Source: Agapanthus africanus (taxonomy: Eukaryota > Streptophyta > Magnoliopsida > Asparagales > Amaryllidaceae). Taken from it: a DNA stretch of 64,000 nucleotides. This document shows positions 35,655-48,938 of the stretch, piece by piece. Under the pieces are notes generated by a model. The model saw only the letters and a program-made list of their open reading frames with translations. It was not told where the DNA came from and ran no database searches. How positions within the stretch are numbered: the stretch's first letter is position 1; each line of letters begins with the position of its first letter. Made by a program: the position numbers and the translations under genes. The DNA lies in the NCBI GenBank assembly GCA_030015575.1, contig JASDDO010000016.1, positions 104,241,241 through 104,305,240 on the forward strand, read 5' to 3'.

Positions 35655-38600
35655 ATGTCATGCCTTAATCAAGATAATAATATGGATGTATTGACCGAAC
35701 CCGCATGTTATACTGTGCTGGGGAATGTTGGTTCTGTTCTTTCTTATAAGAGTTATAGGACTGAACAGGACATAGGGGAATACCAGGATTCCCATGCCAC
35801 CCGAATGAAGAAAGTACATGATGATGCATTTTCTTCGGGTGTGTTCGTTACAGAGAACTGTTTCTTCATTTCCTCTACGTCCTGGGTATTGGATACCGGG
35901 TCAGGATCCCATATATGTAATCAGTTACATGGGCTTAAGAAAGGTAGAGAACTTGGAGAAGGTGATAAAGACATAAGAGTTGGAAATGGTGCAATTGTTG
36001 CAGCTAAAATCGTCGGGGAATATCACCTTGTATTACCAACTGGTAATACATTGATTCTGAACGAATGCTATTACATGCCGAACCTGATATGCAACATTAT
36101 ATCGGTTTCTTTGTTGAGTAAAGAGGGATATAATTTTGTATTACAGGATAATGTTATGAACATTTTCCGTAACCAAAAGTTGGTTGGATCAGGCACGTTG
36201 TGCAATGGCATTTATGTTCTAAATCAATCAACAGTTCTGAGTATAAGAAACACACACAAGAGGAAGAGTTCAGAACTGAACGAATCCTTCCTGTGGCATT
36301 GTAGACTGGGTCACATCAATGCGACACGACTAGCTAAGTTGCATAAGGATGGATATTTGAATTCGTTTGAATTTTCATCTTATGACACTTGCCAATCATG
36401 TCTCAAAGGCAAGATGACCAAAACTCCGTTTACGGCACACGGAGAAAGAGTTACGGAACTCTTGGGACTGGTGCATAGTGATGTATGCGGTCCAATATCT
36501 ACACATGCCAGGAATGGTTCTGCGTACTTCATTACATTCACTGACGATCTCTCTAGGTTCGGGTATGTGTTCCCGATGAAATACAAATCAGAAGCTTTTG
36601 AGAAATTTACAGAATATAAACAAGAAGTCGAGAACCAAACCGGAAAAAGTATTAAAATCCTTCGATCTGATCGAGGAGGTGAATACTTGAGCAATGAATT
36701 CCTGGACTTCCTAAAATAGAATGGGATTCTCTCTCAGCTGGCTCCTCCATATACACCACAGCACAACGGTGTATCTGAACGGAGGAACCGCACCCTATTA
36801 GATATGGTGCGCTCTATGATGAGCACAGCTGAGTTACCTATTTCCTTCTGGGGGTATGCGCTGGAAACTGCGGCATACCTGTTGAATCAAGTTCCATCTA
36901 AATCTGTACCTACCACACCATATGAGATATGGAGTGGGAAGAGACCATGTCTTAAACGTGTTAAGATATGGGGTTGTCCGGCCTATGTTAAAACGCAAAA
37001 TCCGGACAAACTCGAGGCACGGTCAGTTCTATACATGTTTATGGGATATCCCAAACATTCACATGGATATCTTTTCTACCATACCGAGGATCAAAAAGTC
37101 TTTGTTTCTCGACATGCCACCTTTTTAGAAAAGGAATTTCTTACAAAAGAAATTAGTGGCGACCAGGTAGAACTGGAAGAAATTCCGGCTACACAAACTC
37201 AAACTGAAGATTTAGTGGAACCAGAGGATTCAGTAGCTCCCAACGAACCTCAGCCTCTCCGCCGATCTAGTAGGGTTCCTCGCCAACCTGAGAGATACTA
37301 CGGTTTTCTCATGGATGGTGGGAGCGAGGATTGCATCATGGAGGATGATGACCCAACTAGCTTCGAGCAGGCCATCACGAGTGGGGACTCAGTGAAATGG
37401 CTGGATGCAATGCGGTCCGAGATGGAATCCATGTACACCAACGAAGTATGGACTTTAGAAGATGCTCCTGAAGGGGTAAAACCCATTGGGAGCAAGTGGA
37501 TCTTCAAGAAAAATCTTGGTGTAGATGGGAAAGTGGAGACTTTCAAAGCTAGACTTGTTGCAAAGGGTTTTCGTCAAAGACCGAGTATGGACTATGACGA
37601 GACCTTTTCTCCAGTGGCTATGCTTAAATCCATCCGGATCATGCTTGCCATCGCCGCATATCATGATTACGAAATCTGGCAAATGGATGTTAAGATCGCC
37701 TTTCTAAACGGTGATTTAGAAGGTGCGTGTACATGACTCAGCCAGAGGGCTTCGTAGATAGTGGGAGCAGCGGGAAGGTGTGCAAGCTGCTTAAATCCAT
37801 TTATGGATTAAAGCAAGCATCGCGGAGTTGGAACATCTGCTTTGACGTCGTTATCAAAGAGTTTGATTTCGTCAAAAACGTAGATGAACCTTGTATCTAC
37901 AAGAAGGTAGCAGAGAGTAAGGTTGTCTTCCTCGTATTGTACGTGGACGACATACTCTTGATAGGAAATGACATTCCTATGCTGCAATTGGTCAAGCTCT
38001 TCTTATCACAAAGATTCTCAATGAAAGATCTTGGTGATGCCTCCTGCATATTGGGAATTAGGATCTATAGAGATAGATCCAAACGGATATTGGGATTGTC
38101 CCAATTCAGGTACATTGACACCATACTAAAGAGGTTTAGTATGGAAGAATCCAATCGTGGGAACTTACCCACGATCTCTGGAGTCACTCTCTCCAAAGAG
38201 ATGTCTCCCAGGACTGATTTGGAAAGAGCTCGCATGCAAGGGATACCCTATGCTTCGGCTGTAGGCTCTATCATATACGCGATGCTATGTACCAGACCCG
38301 ATGTAGCATACTCACTAAGTGTAGTGAGCAGGTATCAAGCTGATCCTGGAGAGAGTCACTGGACAGCTGTGAAGAGCATTCTCAAGTACTTGCGAAGGAC
38401 TAAAGAGATGCTCTTGGTGTATGGTAACAGAGAACTCCAAGTGGAGTCCTTTACCGATTCGAGCTTCCAGATTGATAAGGACGACTCTAAGTCGCAGTCG
38501 TTATTTATCTTTACCCTTTACGGAGGGGCGGTTAGCTGGAAGAGTTCCAAGCAGAAAACCGTGGAAGACTCGACGATGGAGGCTGAATACATCGCTGCCA

Positions 38601-38925
38601 ACGATGCTACCAAAGAGGCTGTCTAGATCAAAAAGTTCATTACTGAACTTGGAGTGGTTCCATCCATTGAGCATCCAATACCTTTGTATTGTGATAACAA
38701 TGGAGCGGTGGCTTTGGCCAAGGAACCCAGGTCCCATCAGCGATCCAGGCATATTCTGAGGCGGTATCACCTGATCCGGGAGATAGTTGATCGTCGGGAG
38801 ATCGAGGTCAGGAGGGTTGACACGAAGAATAACACAGTGGATCCACTCACAAAGGCCATTCCCCAGATACAGTTTGAGAGACTCTTCGGGATGCTCGGTA
38901 TGCGATACTACAGCAGCTGGCCCTA
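35655..38925 (+). pseudogene. Copia polyprotein region: protease, integrase, RT, RNase H
   Basis: The order is that of Ty1/copia. The protease has WVLDTGSGSHICN near 35890. The pre-integrase knuckle region reads LWHCRLGHINATRLAKLH with a paired C-x2-C. The integrase core holds HSDVCGPI and DRGGEYLS. The RT carries KARLVAKGFRQ, WQMDVKIAFLNGDLEG, the catalytic LYVDDILLIGND near 37940 and SIYGLKQASRSWN. RNase H follows (VSWKSSKQKTVEDSTMEAEY, then YCDNNGAVALAKEPRSHQRS and DPLTKAIPQ). The blocks are closest to the Tork/Angela side of Copia. Only about 85 residues precede the protease and no gag (UBN2-type) domain or gag knuckle is seen. The region is nearly whole, with about three breaks. Confidence 0.88.
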
Positions 38926-38928
38926 ATG

Positions 38929-38940
38929 CAAGTGGGAGAT
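38929..38940 (+). other. Copia polypurine tract
   Basis: CAAGTGGGAGAT directly before the 3' LTR. The minus-strand Copia has the same tract. Confidence 0.85.
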
Positions 38941-41044
38941 TGTTAGTTGTATATATGTCCTAGAGGCCAGTATTGTACAGATGATGTATATTATATTGGA
39001 TGCTTGGGCATATATAGAGATGACTTTCTTGCTCGATATGATAGTATGCTATCTGGTTGCTCTTTATCTTAACATGTATACTTGTCTCTTTATACTGTCT
39101 TATAGTTACATGTTGGTAAAGCCCTTAGGATGTGTACTTGACTACCTGGACTATGATGCGGATCATACTAGTGGGGACATGGTAGTCCATAAGTACATCC
39201 TTCAAGGTCCCTAGTCGTGGGTGTATCAAGACGAGGCATCGATATACCAGTGTAGACTAGCGTATACGCTTCTCGACCCATGAGATGGGCAATGGATGAT
39301 CACATATCCATTGGTGTTTGACATCAGAGATGGTATACGGGTGCTCAGTGGAGACTGGGTACACTGGACGGACTCGCCGAGAACTCCCAGATGGTATTAT
39401 ACCTCACGTCAGATGGCAGTTCTCAGGTGACACTTGTGCAGGTTAGTCTGTAGACCCGAGATCGTCATAGAGTTTTGTGTGATTCCTACCATGCTTTGAT
39501 TTCCACCTTACCACGTCCATGAGGGCGTGCAAAACGGTGGTTTTTGGGTACAGTCCCGAGTCACATGGAGGCAATGAGCGATCGGAGGGGTTTCGTCTCT
39601 CCCGGTATTGGGGGTTGATGTTGCACTGTGCTCGATTGGCCGTAACAGGGAAGTCCCTGGCCAGGGCTGATTAGAGATTTACTCGTAAGAGTTACCAGTA
39701 GTTTCTCGACCCGTTATGAGCCTCACATCGGCACGACTTATCGGTTATTGGGGTCTGACGTTTACCACCCCTAGACTTGATATGCGAAATATCAGACGAG
39801 GAGACCGGACTGCACGGGTAGTGTTGCCGGTTGGCTCGACGGGAGTTGTAGCAGGTTCGCTTGTTTTTTTCTGATCGCTCAATACCCGGGTGGCCGTTAC
39901 GTTTAGCTGACCGCTTGCGGCTTGGGGGTGCTTGATATGATCATCACCCACTGCCGGTGTATTGACGAGTCTTAGAGTCCCACAAAGGAGTTACCTAGTC
40001 CAGGTGAATCGTTGTGGTGCGCGTATGCGATATGCGCATGGACCCGGTTAAAATGAGCGTATGAGATACCGTACATTAATCGGGAGGCTTGCTTTTGGTT
40101 GGGTCGTATGTGATATGGCCGGACTGATAAATTAAGTGTTGATTTATCATTTAACCATTAGTTTCTCACTAGAAATCCTTTCTTATATTTTTGGGATGTA
40201 TGCATGCATGTATGCATTCTTTCTTGATTCATGCACATATGGATGTGCATGGACACATACATACATACATCATCCTTTATGGTTGTATATACAAAAAAAA
40301 TGGTGGCAATATAAGACTCACACCTTGGTTAAATAATATGAATTATTATTGCATTTGTTTAAAAACAAAATAAAAAAGGAAAGGATAATTCATGGTTTCT
40401 TTCTACACTCTTCTTTGACCTAACCATGCTCACCCACCATTTAACCATGGATTAACTTTCCTTTTGGGTTTTAACTCAAGTTCAATAATATTCTTATTGT
40501 TCAACCATGGTTTGAGATGAGAGGTGAAAATATATATACATATATTTTCTATTTTCTTATTAGAGTTTGTCTTTTCTCTTCTTCTAAAAAGCCATCATCT
40601 TATTCCTCCTTCATCTTTTGCTCTCTAGATTTCTCTAGTGAGCAAATTACTCATCAAGTTAGGATTTTGAAGTGAGAAAAGCCACCACAACATCATTCTA
40701 CACAAGTCTTGCCCACTTGTTTAGAGTGTTAGCTTCATTCTCTTCTCTTGATAAAGTGAAGTTGCAAGCTTGGACAAAGCGGACTCCGGATGGATCATCG
40801 TGGACCTAGAGGAGTTCAAGCGGACTTTTTCGAAACCCCAAGTAGCCGAGGAGTCTAGCGTAGGGAGATACAAAGGTTGTACTCTCAAAACCCTAGATTA
40901 ATCTACTTGTAATGAAGTGTTGTTTTTGAAACCCTAATTTTTCTAGGAATGATTCTTAGTTTGCTTACTTAGCACCCTAAAATTTTAATCTTTAGTACAT
41001 GTGATGCTTCCAAACCCTTCATGAGGTGCTAGGTAAACCCTACA
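38941..41044 (+). repeat. 3' LTR of the Copia element
   Basis: Same length as the 5' LTR, ending AAACCCTACA, followed by the acgac duplication and resumed Tat A gag-pro. An apparent protein start inside its last bases only reads through into Tat A and is not a real start. Confidence 0.95.
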
Positions 41045-41049
41045 ACGAC

Positions 41050-42836
41050 TCGTCAGAGGAACCCGAAGATTATGTGGCAAGTTGCCACATGATCTCTCAT
41101 TTGTCGCTAAATAACGAAGAAGCTCACTCGGCGTTAAAAGATAACAAAGAGGAGCTGGGGGCAAGATCGATGCCAAAACCCTTGGAACCGTCAGATGAGA
41201 TGATTGACATGCTGCTGAATGAAGTCCGTCAGAAGAGAAAAGCTGATCAAGAGCATGAAATGGCCATATTTGAAAGGGCCAGGCATCGGCATAAAGTTGA
41301 AGAAGTCACGGTAGGGATGAGTCGCAAAGCACTCAAATCGGATCGAGGCACGCCTGCAGCAGACAAAAACGGGCTTAAGACAAGAAAACGGTTCGCTAAA
41401 TCCCTATCAATGGGAATGAAGCTGCCATCTTTCAAAGGAAATACTCCTGGCGGTATACACCTTGACAAAGTGGATGCACATCCTAGCTACTGCTTATACC
41501 ATCAAAGGATTGCACACCCTACCAAAGAATGCATGACCTTTAAAAAGTGGTGGCAAGGATACGTTGCTCACCGACAACATTTCAAGTGGATGAAGCGAAA
41601 AACTCGTCGGGAGCAGAGAAGCACAACAGATGAGCACAAAAGAACTGCCAACAACTGTTACATGGTTGATACCAGGGGATCGCAAGTTCTCACCTTCGGA
41701 AGAGATTCTGATGAAGAAGTAGCCCTCGGCCCTTTCTTCAAGGAATCCACCTCTGAAAAAGAAGAGGAGATAAAGAACTGTGAGAATATTCATCTGCGTA
41801 ACCGTACGTTTCCTGAAAAGAATCTCGGACTTGCAAACAAGGGATCGAACAAAAAAGATAAAGGGAAAGAAAAAGTCCCTGAAGATATCGCCCTTGATGA
41901 TCAAGTCGTTGAAGAGCTGACAGCTAAGGACCCGTCCAAGAAAAACAAAGTGGATTACAATGTCCTAGCACACCTGAGGAAGATGCCCTCACAGCTAAGT
42001 GTCTTGGATGCCCTTCTATTGTCTAAAGAGGCATGGGATTCTCTGATCAGGGCACTACAAGAGCCCGAGCAGTTTCAAGCTTTCCTTGCTGATGAAAAGA
42101 TGAAGGACGAGCTGGAAGAAGTGCACACAGTTGACATCACTTTCGGCGATGAAGATCTCCTCCTCGGAACGTGCGAGCACAACCGTCCACTGTATGTCAC
42201 CGGGTACTACCATGATATCAAGATAGGGAAGATCTTAGTTGACAACGGGTCCTCTGTCTATTTCCTAAATGTGAGGGTGCTAAAAGAAATCTGCATGAGC
42301 ATTCAGCACCTCGCTCGGGATAAAATCACCATCTCCGGGTTCGACTCCCAGTCATCACGGACGCTTGGGTCTGTAATACTAAGTTATGCTTTGGGCTGCT
42401 CGTCACTGACATTAAGTTTCATGTCATTGACGCCCATACTTGCTACAACGCTTTGCTCGGCAGAGCTTGGTTACACGAATACAACATCATCCTTTCTACA
42501 CAATATTAGTGTATGAAGTATTTCAAAGATGGTCTCGAGTATACCGTGACGGGGGAACTAAACCCATTCTCCGTAAATGAAGTCCGAAAGTATGAAGATG
42601 CAAAGTATTTCCTACCAGACTTCGAAGACACGGAAAGATTCCACAAACCGAAGAATAAGCAAAAAGCTATCACCACTATTCCTGTCTTCGGGAGCGATAC
42701 TGAGGAGGAAGAAGAGATAGTCTATTCAGGGCCGCCCCAATGCAATAAGCCGAGATCATCTACCCCTATTCTGGTCTTTGGTAGTGACTCTGAAGACGAA
42801 GTCAACGCAGTGTTCTCAGTCCGTCCATCAATGTAG
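41050..42836 (+). pseudogene. Tat A gag C-terminus and protease
   Basis: Downstream half of gag-pro after the Copia insertion. It has a second knuckle (YCLYHQRIAHPTKECMTFKK near 41490-41550), long Glu/Lys-rich linkers and the segment YNVLAHLRKMPSQLSVLDAL, a hallmark of Tat/Ogre gag-pro. An aspartic protease follows, with ILVDNGSSVYFLNVRVLKEI near 42235, where the family has a D-N-G-S core. Acidic repeats (FGSDTEEEEE, FGSDSEDE) follow the protease. The frame is broken in a few places. Confidence 0.75.
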
Positions 42837-44216
42837 ACCCTCACTGGAGATGATCAGAGTTTGCAAACGCCATGGTTCCGTGGCAGCACTACAGAGAGCT
42901 TGATGCGCTTGAGACATATAGGGTGCAAGAGCTGCGGACATTCTTCGTCCCTCCCCGGCGAAGAGGTGAAAAGGCGATCCTATTCTATTGATCCACGGAG
43001 ACTAAAGTCGAAAGAGAAGTCTGGCATGGTGCCAATTTTTCACTCGACAGGCTCCAACCTATTCGTCTGCCCAGATACTACGCAGAGGGATTGAAGAGGC
43101 TATTAAGATGCCAAGGCGTACCTTTCAAACAGACTGCGCGATAGGCCCAATTCTACAATAGGATCTGGAACGTCCCTGGAACTCAGCGAAAATTTCCCAA
43201 CGGAAAAATGGAAACAATTTGGCTTGGATATGTCCATTCCAAGAAACGGGAGCAGTTCCATGGCTGCCATGTCATAAAGGCCTTGATGAAGAAGAGGATG
43301 CTCTTTTAAAAGACTCTGACGCTGAACTAGAACGCGGTCATGCTATAAAAATGTCGCGTCTGTTGTTTGAAGAATAGATGGACAAGCTAGTGAGGGAAGC
43401 GAGTCAAAGGGTTCGGAACGACCACATCCGCGAAATGGCCATTTACGAGAAAGCCAAGACGCAATGCCTCCTCCAGCAAGCTACGGAGGATGACAATGCC
43501 CTTCACCATCGGCCTGCCATGCATTCCCAAGATAAGAAAAGGCCCGACGCGGAGGCAAAAACAAGTTAAAGAACGGAAAAAACGTTCGACAGAGGCAAAA
43601 CGGATCTGAAGGGCCACGCGATCGAGAAAAGGTCAGCCGGAATCCGTCTCTTATCAAAAAGATGGGTTGAGCATATTATTTCCCTCGAGACAAGAGAAGG
43701 AGAATCTTCGACCTTGTCATGAAACATCAGATGATTACGCTCTCGGAGTCCAAGCACCCCGAACAAGCAAACGAAGTCTGTCAGCCAGATTATTGCTCCT
43801 ATCACCGAGCAATAGGACATCCTCTTGAAGAATGCTTCACTTTAGAAAATCGGGTCAAAGACCAATATCAACTCGACAGATTCGTTCTATTTGACAGTTG
43901 GAAGGTAGCCCCACCGCAAAAGCATGTGCTAAAAGCAACGTATATAGCAAGAGTACAACCGGATCAACATCGGTCTCGGAAACGATCTTTTACCTGTCAC
44001 GTGATAACGCTGTCGGAAGAAGGAGAGTGCGAGAATATGGATGACCTCTCCTGGTGCTTCGAAAATGAGGATGAAGATGAGTTAATCTCAGAATTTCCAC
44101 CGGCGCCAAAAGAGCTGGAAGATTGAATACACACTACTGTGGATAACCTGAGAAAAATTGACTTGGGGACGACAAACGACCCGCGACCTACATTCGTCAG
44201 TGAGCTGTTGTCTAAA
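42837..44216 (+). pseudogene. Tat A protease-RT linker with a third knuckle
   Basis: Low-conservation region between protease and RT. At 43780-43850 a third copy of the motif appears (YCSYHRAIGHPLEECFTLEN), so C-x2-YHR-x2-GHP-x3-C occurs three times in this element. An acidic stretch and the usual pre-RT segment (FAWNYSEMPRLE follows at 44270) lead into the RT. Several breaks. Confidence 0.6.
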
Positions 44217-44222
44217 GAATAG

Positions 44223-45645
44223 GTGGCTACGCTAAAGGATGTGCTTATGCAGTATAAAGACTGTTTCGCATGGAACTATTCCGAGATGCCTAGACTGGAA
44301 CAAGAAATAACTGTGCATAAATTGGCGATATCTCCGGACGTCAAGCCAGTCAAGCATGCACCAAGAAGAATGGGGCTCGAAATTGAAATGAGTATTAACG
44401 CCAAAGTCAAGAAGCTAATCGACTTCGGCTTCATCCAAGAAGTTCAATACCCTGACTGGATCGCCAACATCGTCCCAGTGATGAAGAAAAATGGAACGGT
44501 GCGCATCTGCGTGGACTTTTGGGACCTCAACAAAGCATTCCCGAAGGATGATTTTCTCATACCGGTTACCGAGTTGATGATAGATAACACGTCCACTCAC
44601 GAAGTCTTCTCCTTTATGGATGGATCATCAGGGTATAATCAAATAAAGATGCACCCCGAAGACCAAAAGCATACCGCTTTCCGGACTCCTCTGGGCATAT
44701 TCTGCTACAAAGTATTGCCCTTTGGTCTGAAGAACGCTGGTGCCACCTACCAGAGGGCCATGAAAAAGATCTTTGATGACCTCATACACGAGATTGTCGA
44801 ATGTTATATTGACGACCTTATGGTGAAAAGCAAGTCGTACGAAGAGCACTGGGTGCATCTGAAGATAGTGTTTCAGCGCCTTCGGAAATACAACCTGAAG
44901 ATGAACCTTCTGAAATGCACGTTCGGAGTTTCCTCAGGCAAATTCCTAGGATTCATCGTACGACATTGAGGTATCGAAATATACCCGTCAAAGATCAAGG
45001 CGATTATGGAAATGCCTTCGTCAAGAAATTTAAAGCAATTGCGGTCCTTATAAGGAAAGCTCGCGTATATCCGACGGTTCATAGCCAACCTTTCCGGAAA
45101 ATGCCGTCCCTACAGTCACTTGATGAATAAGGGAACCCCGTTCATTTGGGATCGTAAATGCCAAAGCGCACTGGACGAAATCAAGCAATACCTGCAGAAT
45201 CCGCCGGTACTAACCGCCCCGGTCAAGGGAAATCCCCTCATCTTGTACACAACCGCCCTTGAAGGTTCCTTAGGCGCGCTATGGGCACAGGAGAACGAAC
45301 GAGGGAAAGAGAGAGCCCTCTACTATTTGAGTCGAGTTCTCCTGGGGGCATTAAACAACTACTCCCTATCGAAAAACACTGCCTGGCATTAATCTTCGCG
45401 ATAACGAAGCTTCGGCATTATGCTTTGGTGCATGAGGTCCATATTATATCAAAGTGGATCCTCTCAAATATTTGATGTCAAGAGCCATACTAATGGGAAG
45501 GCTCGCTAAATGGGCCCTACTCTTAATGAAATTTTCGATAACATATCGACCCTTCAAGGTAGTGAAAGGCCAGGCCATCGCCGAATTCCTCGCTGAGCAT
45601 CCGATACCGGCAGATTCACCCCTAAATTACGAATTGCCAGACTAG
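44223..45645 (+). pseudogene. Tat A reverse transcriptase and RNase H
   Basis: RT blocks in order: KLIDFGFIQEVQYPDWIANI, VPVMKKNGTVRICVDF, FMDGSSGYNQIKMHPEDQKH, VLPFGLKNAGATYQRAM, and the catalytic ECYIDDLMVKSKS near 44805. These are typical Tat-clade RT. The thumb (LLKCTFGVSSGKFLGF) is followed by the first RNase H (FIWDRKCQSALDEIKQYL, then LYYLSRVLLGA). The region is partly open and has several breaks. Confidence 0.85.
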
Positions 45646-45689
45646 CACGCGTTTGCCACGATCGACAGGGAGAGAGGAGGGAGTGATAC

Positions 45690-45950
45690 CCGATGGGAAC
45701 TCTACTTCGATGGGGCATCTTCCATAAAGAAGCGAAAGCACAGCTCTCCTATAATCAAATATGGGGTAGGCCTCATCTTCGTAACTCTACAAGGAGGGAT
45801 AATGCGCTTTTCCTTTTCCTTAACATAGACGAGGATAAATAATGAAGCAAAATATGAGGCTTTGATAGAAGGTCTTGAGATCGCCATCAACATGGGAATC
45901 GAAAACCTCCTCATATACGGAGACTCCCAGCTGGTCGTTAGTGAAGTAAA
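45690..45950 (+). pseudogene. Tat A second (archaeal-type) RNase H, first part
   Basis: WELYFDGASS begins the domain and NNEAKYEALIEGLEIAINMG followed by LLIYGDSQLVVSEVN continues it. This extra RNase H between RNase H and integrase marks the Tat clade. The minus-strand Copia is inserted in the domain, which continues at 53142. Confidence 0.8.
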
Positions 45951-48141
45951 TGTAGGGTTCCTAGGCACTCTTGTGAAGGTTCTTAAGGCATCAAACATGC
46001 CCGGATTAAATTTTAGACGTGCCGAACAACCCAAAGCCGGGATCTTTGCTAGATTATTAGGGTTTAACATGCAAGAAGATAACTTTTATCTAAGTGTGAG
46101 GGATTACAACCTTTGTAGTCCGCTCCTTCACTTCACAAGCTCCGAGTAGAAGTCCCTTTGCCGCGATCCACGATCTCCCGGACTCATGAGAGGCTCCACG
46201 AATCGAACGATCCATTCTAGCTTGTCGTATTCCAAATCTCCGATGATCTACGTCGAGGTTTCAAAGAACTCAAGCTATCTCACTCTTAAAGAAGTGAACA
46301 CACTAATCCCATGGGCTAGATGAGATGAGGATGAGAGAGTGGTAATTTTGCTTTCTTTTAATATCATTTTCTCATTTTATTTCATCACTTAAGAATTTTC
46401 AAGAGAGCTTCTTCAAGAAGAAGAAGAAGAAGATAATGGAAATGATAATATGAATTATCCTTTTGTGATGAATAGAATATAATCTATATGATTGAATTGT
46501 GAACCATGGTCAAGGATGAATGGATGAGAATGTATAGAGAAATAACTAGAGTTAGGGTTTGGTTAGGTTTAGAATGTGTCATCACAAAAGATCTTTGTAA
46601 TGACAAAAGAAAGAAAGCTTCTAGAAGGAACTTGAAGCATCCAACCCTAATCAAACCTTAACCTCAATTAATCATCCTTAAATATGTTTAACAATTAATC
46701 ATATCATGTCACAATAATATATATCGCATATATATTATATATTTGCAACAAAAGAAAATAATACAATTAACATATATCGCATATATATCAATGTATCATC
46801 CACTGAGAAAATGAAATAATAAAGCAAGACAATATTAGTTAATATAATAATATATCATATATATTATTATATATTAAATCATCGAATCAACACTTGATCC
46901 GACGATCCGGCTATATCGAATATCACCGACTAATATATCATGTACCGATTTATCGAATCAACACTTGATTCGATGTCCCGGTTCATATCTAAATATCGCG
47001 AGAATATAATACGGTATCCCATATCGCATTATTCTCGGTCCTGCACATATCACATATGTGCCTCTACTCCGTTTCGCCTGAGCCAAGAAACCTCTGTGTA
47101 GGACTCTAAAGAATCGTCAATACGCCGGTAGCAGGTGATGATCATATCAAACACCCACAAGCTGCAAGCGGTCAGCTAAACGTAACAGCCACCCAGGTAT
47201 TGAGCGATCAGAAGATCAACAAGCTAGCCTGTCCGTTCTCCTGTGAATCCGATCAGTAACACTCCCATACAGTCCGGTCTGTTCGTCTGATATGTCGCAT
47301 ATCAAGTCTAGGGGTGGTATACGTCAGACCCCAGTAACCGATAAGTCGTGTCGATGTGTGGCTCATAACGGGTCGAGAAACTACTGGTAACACTTACCAG
47401 TATATCTCTATATCAGCCCTGGCCAGGGACTTCCAGTTATAGCCAATCGAACACAGCACAACATCAACTCCCTATACCGGGAGAGACGAATCCCCTCCTA
47501 TCGCTCATTGCCTCCATGTGATTCGGGACTGTACCCAAAAGCCACCGTTTTGCACGCCCTCTTGGACGTGGTAAGGTGGAAATCAAAGCACAGTGGGAAT
47601 CACACAAGACTCTATGACGATCTCGGGTCTTCAGACTACCCTGTACCTGTGTCACCGGAGAACTGCCATCTGACGTGTGGTATATCACCATCTGGGAGTT
47701 CTCGGCGAGTCCGTCCAGTGTACCCAGTCTCCACTGAGCACCCGTACACCATCTCTGATGTCAAACACCGATGGATATGGGATCATCCATCACCCATCAT
47801 ATGGGTCAAGATGCGTATACGCTAGTCTACTCTGGTGTATCGATGCCCTGTCTCGATATGCCCTCGACTAGGAACAGTTATAGGATGTACTCATCGACTA
47901 CCGCTGCCCTACTAGTATGATCTCATCATAGTCCCAGTAGTCGAGTACAGATCTTAAGGGCTTTATCAACATGTGAGAGTAAAACAGTAAACCAATACAA
48001 GTCAACATGTTAAGATAAAGTGAAACCAAATAGCATACTATCATGACGAGCAAGAAAGTCTTCTCTATATATAACCAAGTATCCATTATAATATGCATCA
48101 AATGTACAACAATGGCCTCTAGGGCATATACATAACTAATA
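45951..48141 (-). repeat. 3' LTR of the small Copia
   Basis: Direct repeat of 50946-53136. It contains ACTGGTAA-CAC-TTACCAGT at 47383-47401, the counterpart of the hairpin in the larger Copia with a different loop. Open frames of about 105 residues occur in both copies and look incidental. Confidence 0.95.
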
Positions 48142-48725
48142 ATCTCCCACTTGCACTAAGGCCAGCTGCTGTAGTATCGCATACCCAGCATCCCGAATAA
48201 TCTCTCAAACTGTATCTGGGGAATAGCCTTCGTGAATGGATCCGCAGTGTTGTCCTTCGTATCTTGATTATGGCCTGAAATGGTCGCTACCTGGAGAGAG
48301 AGAGAAGAAAACACTTTAGCGTATGCTCTTGCAAGATTAGATTGGTTATTATCTTATCTAATCAGGATGTCTCCCACTGTTTTTATCAAATCTACCTTAA
48401 AACCCAAAAAGGTAAGATTAGCCGGGATTAATTACACCCTACAATTTCGTCAATCTTTCAGCCAGATCAGTGTCGGTACTTTGAGGGAGGTTCCCCGTGC
48501 TTTCGCACGGACCTAATTAGTAAACCTCATTTTCCCAGAGGCGTAACCTCGTTAACCACTTTTCTAGACACCTACTTGAATGACTAATTGTCCTGTGTAA
48601 AACTCTCCCAGGAGTAACTCTTACTTGCAGTGGGTATCAGGATCCAACTATCTCATAGGAGGTATGCAATCTCATTGCAAATTTTAACGCTTGAAATTCC
48701 CGATAAAGCTTTTACCCCTAGTGTG

Positions 48726-48938
48726 CTATGACCTTGACGCATGCCAAACAACCCATAGTCCACTAGTCAAGTTCAACCCGTACATTTCGTGATTGAATTA
48801 AACCCACCCGTACGACCCTTGACGCATGCCAAACAACGCCGCACGAATACCCTAATCCAATCGCATCTCATGCTGCAGATAAGTAATAATCAGCTACCGT
48901 ACGCTACGCCTTGACGCATGCCAAACTACCGTAGCATG
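48726..48938 (-). repeat. Three hairpins with the TTGGCATGCGTCAAGG loop
   Basis: Counterparts of the hairpins at 34999-35212. The constant segment is now ttgtttggcatgcgtcaagg in all three. Arms include a perfect GCTACG/CGTAGC pair (48903-48935). Confidence 0.78.

Larger units (their letters stand above)
18972..41044 (+). mobile_element. Copia element (Angela/BARE-like), full length, carrying a LARD
   Basis: It has two LTRs of 2104 bp each and TSD acgac at 18967-18971 and 41045-41049. The order is PBS, long leader (split by the LARD), polyprotein region, polypurine tract. Without the LARD it is about 10.2 kb. I count roughly 60 differences between the LTRs, about 3 per cent, suggesting one to two million years at commonly used plant rates. 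The polyprotein has about three breaks. No gag domain is recognisable, so the element may depend on gag from relatives. Confidence 0.95.

Noticed and set aside
41026-41060. A protein start at 41026 for the Tat A gag-pro frame
   Set aside because: The ATG lies in the last bases of the Copia LTR and reads into Tat A by chance.
47508-47825. Open frame of 105 codons present twice (also at 52503-52820)
   Set aside because: Both copies lie inside the LTRs of the small Copia, so conservation comes from the LTR repeat, not from coding selection.
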